Shown piece by piece: positions 61,682-64,000 of a stretch of 64,000 bases of DNA; position 1 is the stretch's first letter; each line of letters begins with the position of its first letter. Below the pieces are notes generated by a model. It was given only the letters and a program-made list of their open reading frames with translations, had not been told where the DNA came from and did no database searches. This DNA comes from Algorimicrobium sp002414705 (GTDB taxonomy: Bacteria > Bacteroidota > Bacteroidia > Flavobacteriales > Flavobacteriaceae): assembly GCA_963972425.1 (NCBI GenBank), contig CAXAUF010000002.1:1-64000 (forward strand), in the 5' to 3' direction. The position numbers were made by a program, and so were the translations under genes.

Positions 61682-63138
61682 ATTTTCTTTCGTAAACGTG
61701 CAACAGGAATATCTAATTGCTCACGGTATTTGGCAACGGTTCGTCTGGCAATTGGGTAGCCTTTTTCTTTAAGTATTTTTGCTAAAGCGTCGTCAGTCAT
61801 GGGTTTCCGTTTATTTTCCTCCTCGATAACCGTTTCTAATATTTTTTTAATTTCTCGGGTAGATACTTCTTCACCTTGATCGTTAGTCATCGATTCAGAA
61901 AAGAATTCCTTGATTAACTTCGTACCATAAGGTGTGTCCACATATTTACTGTTCGCTACACGTGATACGGTGGATACATCCATATCAATTTCATCTGCAA
62001 TATCTTTTAATATCATAGGTCGTAATTTGCGCTCATCACCTGTTAAGAAGTATTCTTTTTGGTAATGCATAATAGAACTCATCGTAACAAATAACGTCTG
62101 CTGACGTTGCCTAATAGCTTCTATAAACCATTTTGCAGCATCTAGCTTTTGTTTGATAAATTGAACCGCATCTTTTTGAGATTTCGATTTCTCTTTACTT
62201 TCCTTGTAACCTTGCATCATGTTGCTATACTCACGTGATACATGCAATTCTGGTGCATTTCTACCATTTAGTGTTAGCTCCAATTCGCCATCAACTATCC
62301 GAATGGCAAAATCGGGCACGACATGTTCCACTACACGGTTGTTTCCTGCATAAGAGCCACCAGGTTTTGGGTTTAGATGCTCAATAACATGAATGGCGTC
62401 TTTTAGCTGTAATTCTGTGATATCAAATTTATGAATGAGTTTTTTGTAATGTTTTTTACTAAACTGCTCAAAAGCATTATCCATTATATCAATGGCTAAT
62501 TCCACATCTGGAGTTTTCTGCTTTCTATGTAATTGAATACTTAAACACTCTTGTAAATTTCGTGCGCCAACACCTGCTGGATCTAGTTGATGCACAATTT
62601 TTAAAACACTTTTTATTTTATCTTCGGTGGTATATATGTTTTGCGTGAATGCTAAATCGTCCATAATATCTATTAGTTCACGACGTATATAACCGCTTTC
62701 ATCCACACTTCCAACTAGAAATTCAGCAATTTCACGTTCTTCATCATCTAATCTAAATGTGTTTAATTGATTTTTTAAATGTTGAGTAAACGATGTGCCA
62801 GCTGCATACGGCATCGTTTTTTCTTCATCATCAGCGCTGTAATTATTGGCTTGCGTGCGATAATCAGGAATTTCATCGTCACTTAAATACTCATCTACAT
62901 TAATGTCTTCGGTATTAATGGTTTCGTTATCATCATACTCATCTTTACTATTATCAAAGTCATCATCGTAGGTATCTTCCAAAGATTCCTTGCCACTTTC
63001 AAGAGCAGGATTTTCTTCTAACTCTTGTTTCAAGCGTTGCTCAAAAGCTTGCGTAGGCAGCTGTATCAATTTCATTAATTGAATCTGCTGTGGTGATAGC
63101 TTTTGTGATAATTTAAATTGTAAAAATTGCTTGAGCAT
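61678..63138 (-). CDS. rpoN: RNA polymerase sigma-54 factor
   Basis: 486 residues. Region I is Gln/Leu-rich (MLKQFLQFKLSQKLSPQQIQLMKLIQLPTQAFEQRLKQELEENPAL); an acidic region II follows (about 50-100, rich in Asp/Glu). The core-binding and DNA-binding region ends with the RpoN box RRTVAKYREQL. Sigma-54 genes need AAA+ activators; none is in the window. Two expected promoters (GG-N10-GC) were not searched thoroughly. Confidence 0.96.
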   Translation of the reverse strand: MLKQFLQFKLSQKLSPQQIQLMKLIQLPTQAFEQRLKQELEENPALESGKESLEDTYDDDFDNSKDEYDDNETINTEDINVDEYLSDDEIPDYRTQANNYSADDEEKTMPYAAGTSFTQHLKNQLNTFRLDDEEREIAEFLVGSVDESGYIRRELIDIMDDLAFTQNIYTTEDKIKSVLKIVHQLDPAGVGARNLQECLSIQLHRKQKTPDVELAIDIMDNAFEQFSKKHYKKLIHKFDITELQLKDAIHVIEHLNPKPGGSYAGNNRVVEHVVPDFAIRIVDGELELTLNGRNAPELHVSREYSNMMQGYKESKEKSKSQKDAVQFIKQKLDAAKWFIEAIRQRQQTLFVTMSSIMHYQKEYFLTGDERKLRPMILKDIADEIDMDVSTVSRVANSKYVDTPYGTKLIKEFFSESMTNDQGEEVSTREIKKILETVIEEENKRKPMTDDALAKILKEKGYPIARRTVAKYREQLDIPVARLRKKI

Positions 63139-63311
63139 GCGTGTGTTTTGGGTTTGTATAAAAATAAAAAAAACAATCTACATTATGGATTAACGCAGAT
63201 TGTTTTATGAAATTATTTTATTTTCAATTTAAAACGAAGTTTGTAATAATAAGATTAGCTACGCTGAATCTGAAGATTTCTTCGCTTAATTTTGAATGCC
63301 ATATCCTGAAT

Positions 63312-64000
63312 TTAAAACTCCGCATTTTGAGGTGTTCTTGGAAATGGAATCACATCGCGAATGTTGCTCATGCCAGTAGCAAACATAACCAAACGCTCAA
63401 ATCCTAAACCAAAACCGGAGTGTACAGCAGTTCCATATTTACGTAAATCTAAATACCACCATAATTCTTTTTCATCAATATCTAGCGCTTTCATTTTTTC
63501 TTTTAAAACGTCCAAACGTTCCTCACGTTGTGATCCGCCAACCATTTCACCAATACCAGGAAACAGGATATCCATAGCGCGAACGGTTTTTCCATCTTCA
63601 TTCAATCGCATGTAGAACGCTTTAATATTTGCTGGATAATCAAATAAAATAACAGGACACTTGAAGTGTTTTTCCACTAAAAAACGTTCGTGTTCACTTT
63701 GTAAATCAGCTCCCCATTCTTCAATAATATAGTTGAATTTCTTTTTCTTGTTGGGTTTGCTATTTCTTAAAATATCAATAGCTTCCGTATAACTAACACG
63801 TTTGAAGTTATTATCTACCACAAATTTTATTTTCTCAATTAGCGACATCTCGGAACGCTCAGCTTGTGGTTTTGTTTTTTCTTCGTCAGATAATCGTTGA
63901 TCTAAAAATTCTAAATCTTCTTTGTTGTGTTCTAAAATATAACCTAAAACAGATTTCATAAAATCTTCGGCTAAATCCATATTACCAGCCAAGTCCATAA
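63312..64000 (-). CDS. asnS: Asparaginyl-tRNA synthetase, C-terminal part
   Basis: The frame is open to the right edge, so the N-terminus lies beyond 64000. The visible 229 residues contain class II motif 3 (GLGFERLVMFATGMSNIRDVIPFPRTPQNAEF) and the preceding DLRKYGTAVHSGFGLG. KHFKCPVILFDYPANIKAFYMR is typical of AsnRS rather than AspRS. It charges tRNA-Asn. Confidence 0.94.
   Translation of the reverse strand, partial: MDLAGNMDLAEDFMKSVLGYILEHNKEDLEFLDQRLSDEEKTKPQAERSEMSLIEKIKFVVDNNFKRVSYTEAIDILRNSKPNKKKKFNYIIEEWGADLQSEHERFLVEKHFKCPVILFDYPANIKAFYMRLNEDGKTVRAMDILFPGIGEMVGGSQREERLDVLKEKMKALDIDEKELWWYLDLRKYGTAVHSGFGLGFERLVMFATGMSNIRDVIPFPRTPQNAEF

Noticed and set aside
63207..63407. 66-codon plus-strand ORF
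   Set aside because: Half overlaps asnS antisense and the rest is low-complexity intergenic DNA between rpoN and asnS; no promoter or motif.
1..64000. Insertion sequences or prophage
   Set aside because: No transposase, integrase, phage structural gene or target duplication was found in any frame; only small relics at about 2.6 and 7 kb.

Overview
This 64 kb window is a chromosomal segment of an AT-rich member of the Bacteroidota, almost certainly a marine-type Flavobacteriaceae; I cannot fix the genus from sequence alone. The evidence is the combination of type IX secretion (T9SS) sorting domains, a PorT-like protein, a TonB receptor of the CarboxypepD_reg type, flavobacterial-only small conserved proteins, promoters with the Bacteroidota -7 element TAnnTTTG, and AAAA-rich rather than Shine-Dalgarno translation starts.

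Layout. 0-8 kb is an accessory-looking stretch: the end of a T9SS-exported protein with a 55-residue companion peptide, a LbtU-like porin, a dispersed inverted-repeat element, an SGNH-like protein plus MBOAT acyltransferase pair, a D-amino-acid-oxidase-like flavoprotein and the N-terminal stump of a type IIG restriction-modification enzyme. 8-15 kb holds housekeeping genes (HupE/UreJ, dCMP deaminase, CtpA-type protease, a short flavoprotein, a DUF3109 cysteine cluster protein) and a LytS/LytTR two-component pair. 15.6-19.3 kb carries nrdB-nrdA with a long structured upstream region. 20-28.6 kb looks like a phosphate-acquisition block: a Pit transporter with fused PhoU-like tail, a phosphate-porin-like protein, a TonB receptor and its beta-helix lipoprotein. 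Four of its promoter regions share 11-bp-periodic AATGTTA heptamers resembling a PHO box. 28.7-41 kb holds dgt, dxs, an M36 protease exported by T9SS, tadA, a ClC channel, a TPR lipoprotein and aspS. 40.7-47.4 kb is an RND efflux operon (pump, adaptor, TolC, TetR) with a palindromic operator. 47.5-53.5 kb has a polyprenyl synthetase and the 2-oxoglutarate dehydrogenase E1/E2 genes.

The most unusual locus is 53.6-54.3 kb. Directly downstream of an orphan NarL/LuxR-type response regulator lie four copies of a perfect 7-2-7 palindrome (TACGTAG-NN-CTACGTA). Each sits exactly 23 bp upstream of a TAnnTTTA -7 element on the minus strand. Three of the four predicted transcripts are about 65-80 nt RNAs ending in intrinsic terminators; the fourth leads into a 43-residue single-helix membrane peptide. 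This looks like a response-regulator-driven tandem small-RNA array, similar in logic (not in sequence) to multicopy regulatory RNAs of other phyla.

54.3-64 kb continues with a retropepsin-like protease, tatD, ansA, tRNA-Ser(GGA), an exbB-(orphan)-exbD-exbD-porT cluster, a PAP2-like membrane protein, rpoN and the 3' end of asnS, which runs off the window. All assignments come from reading motifs and context; no database search was possible.
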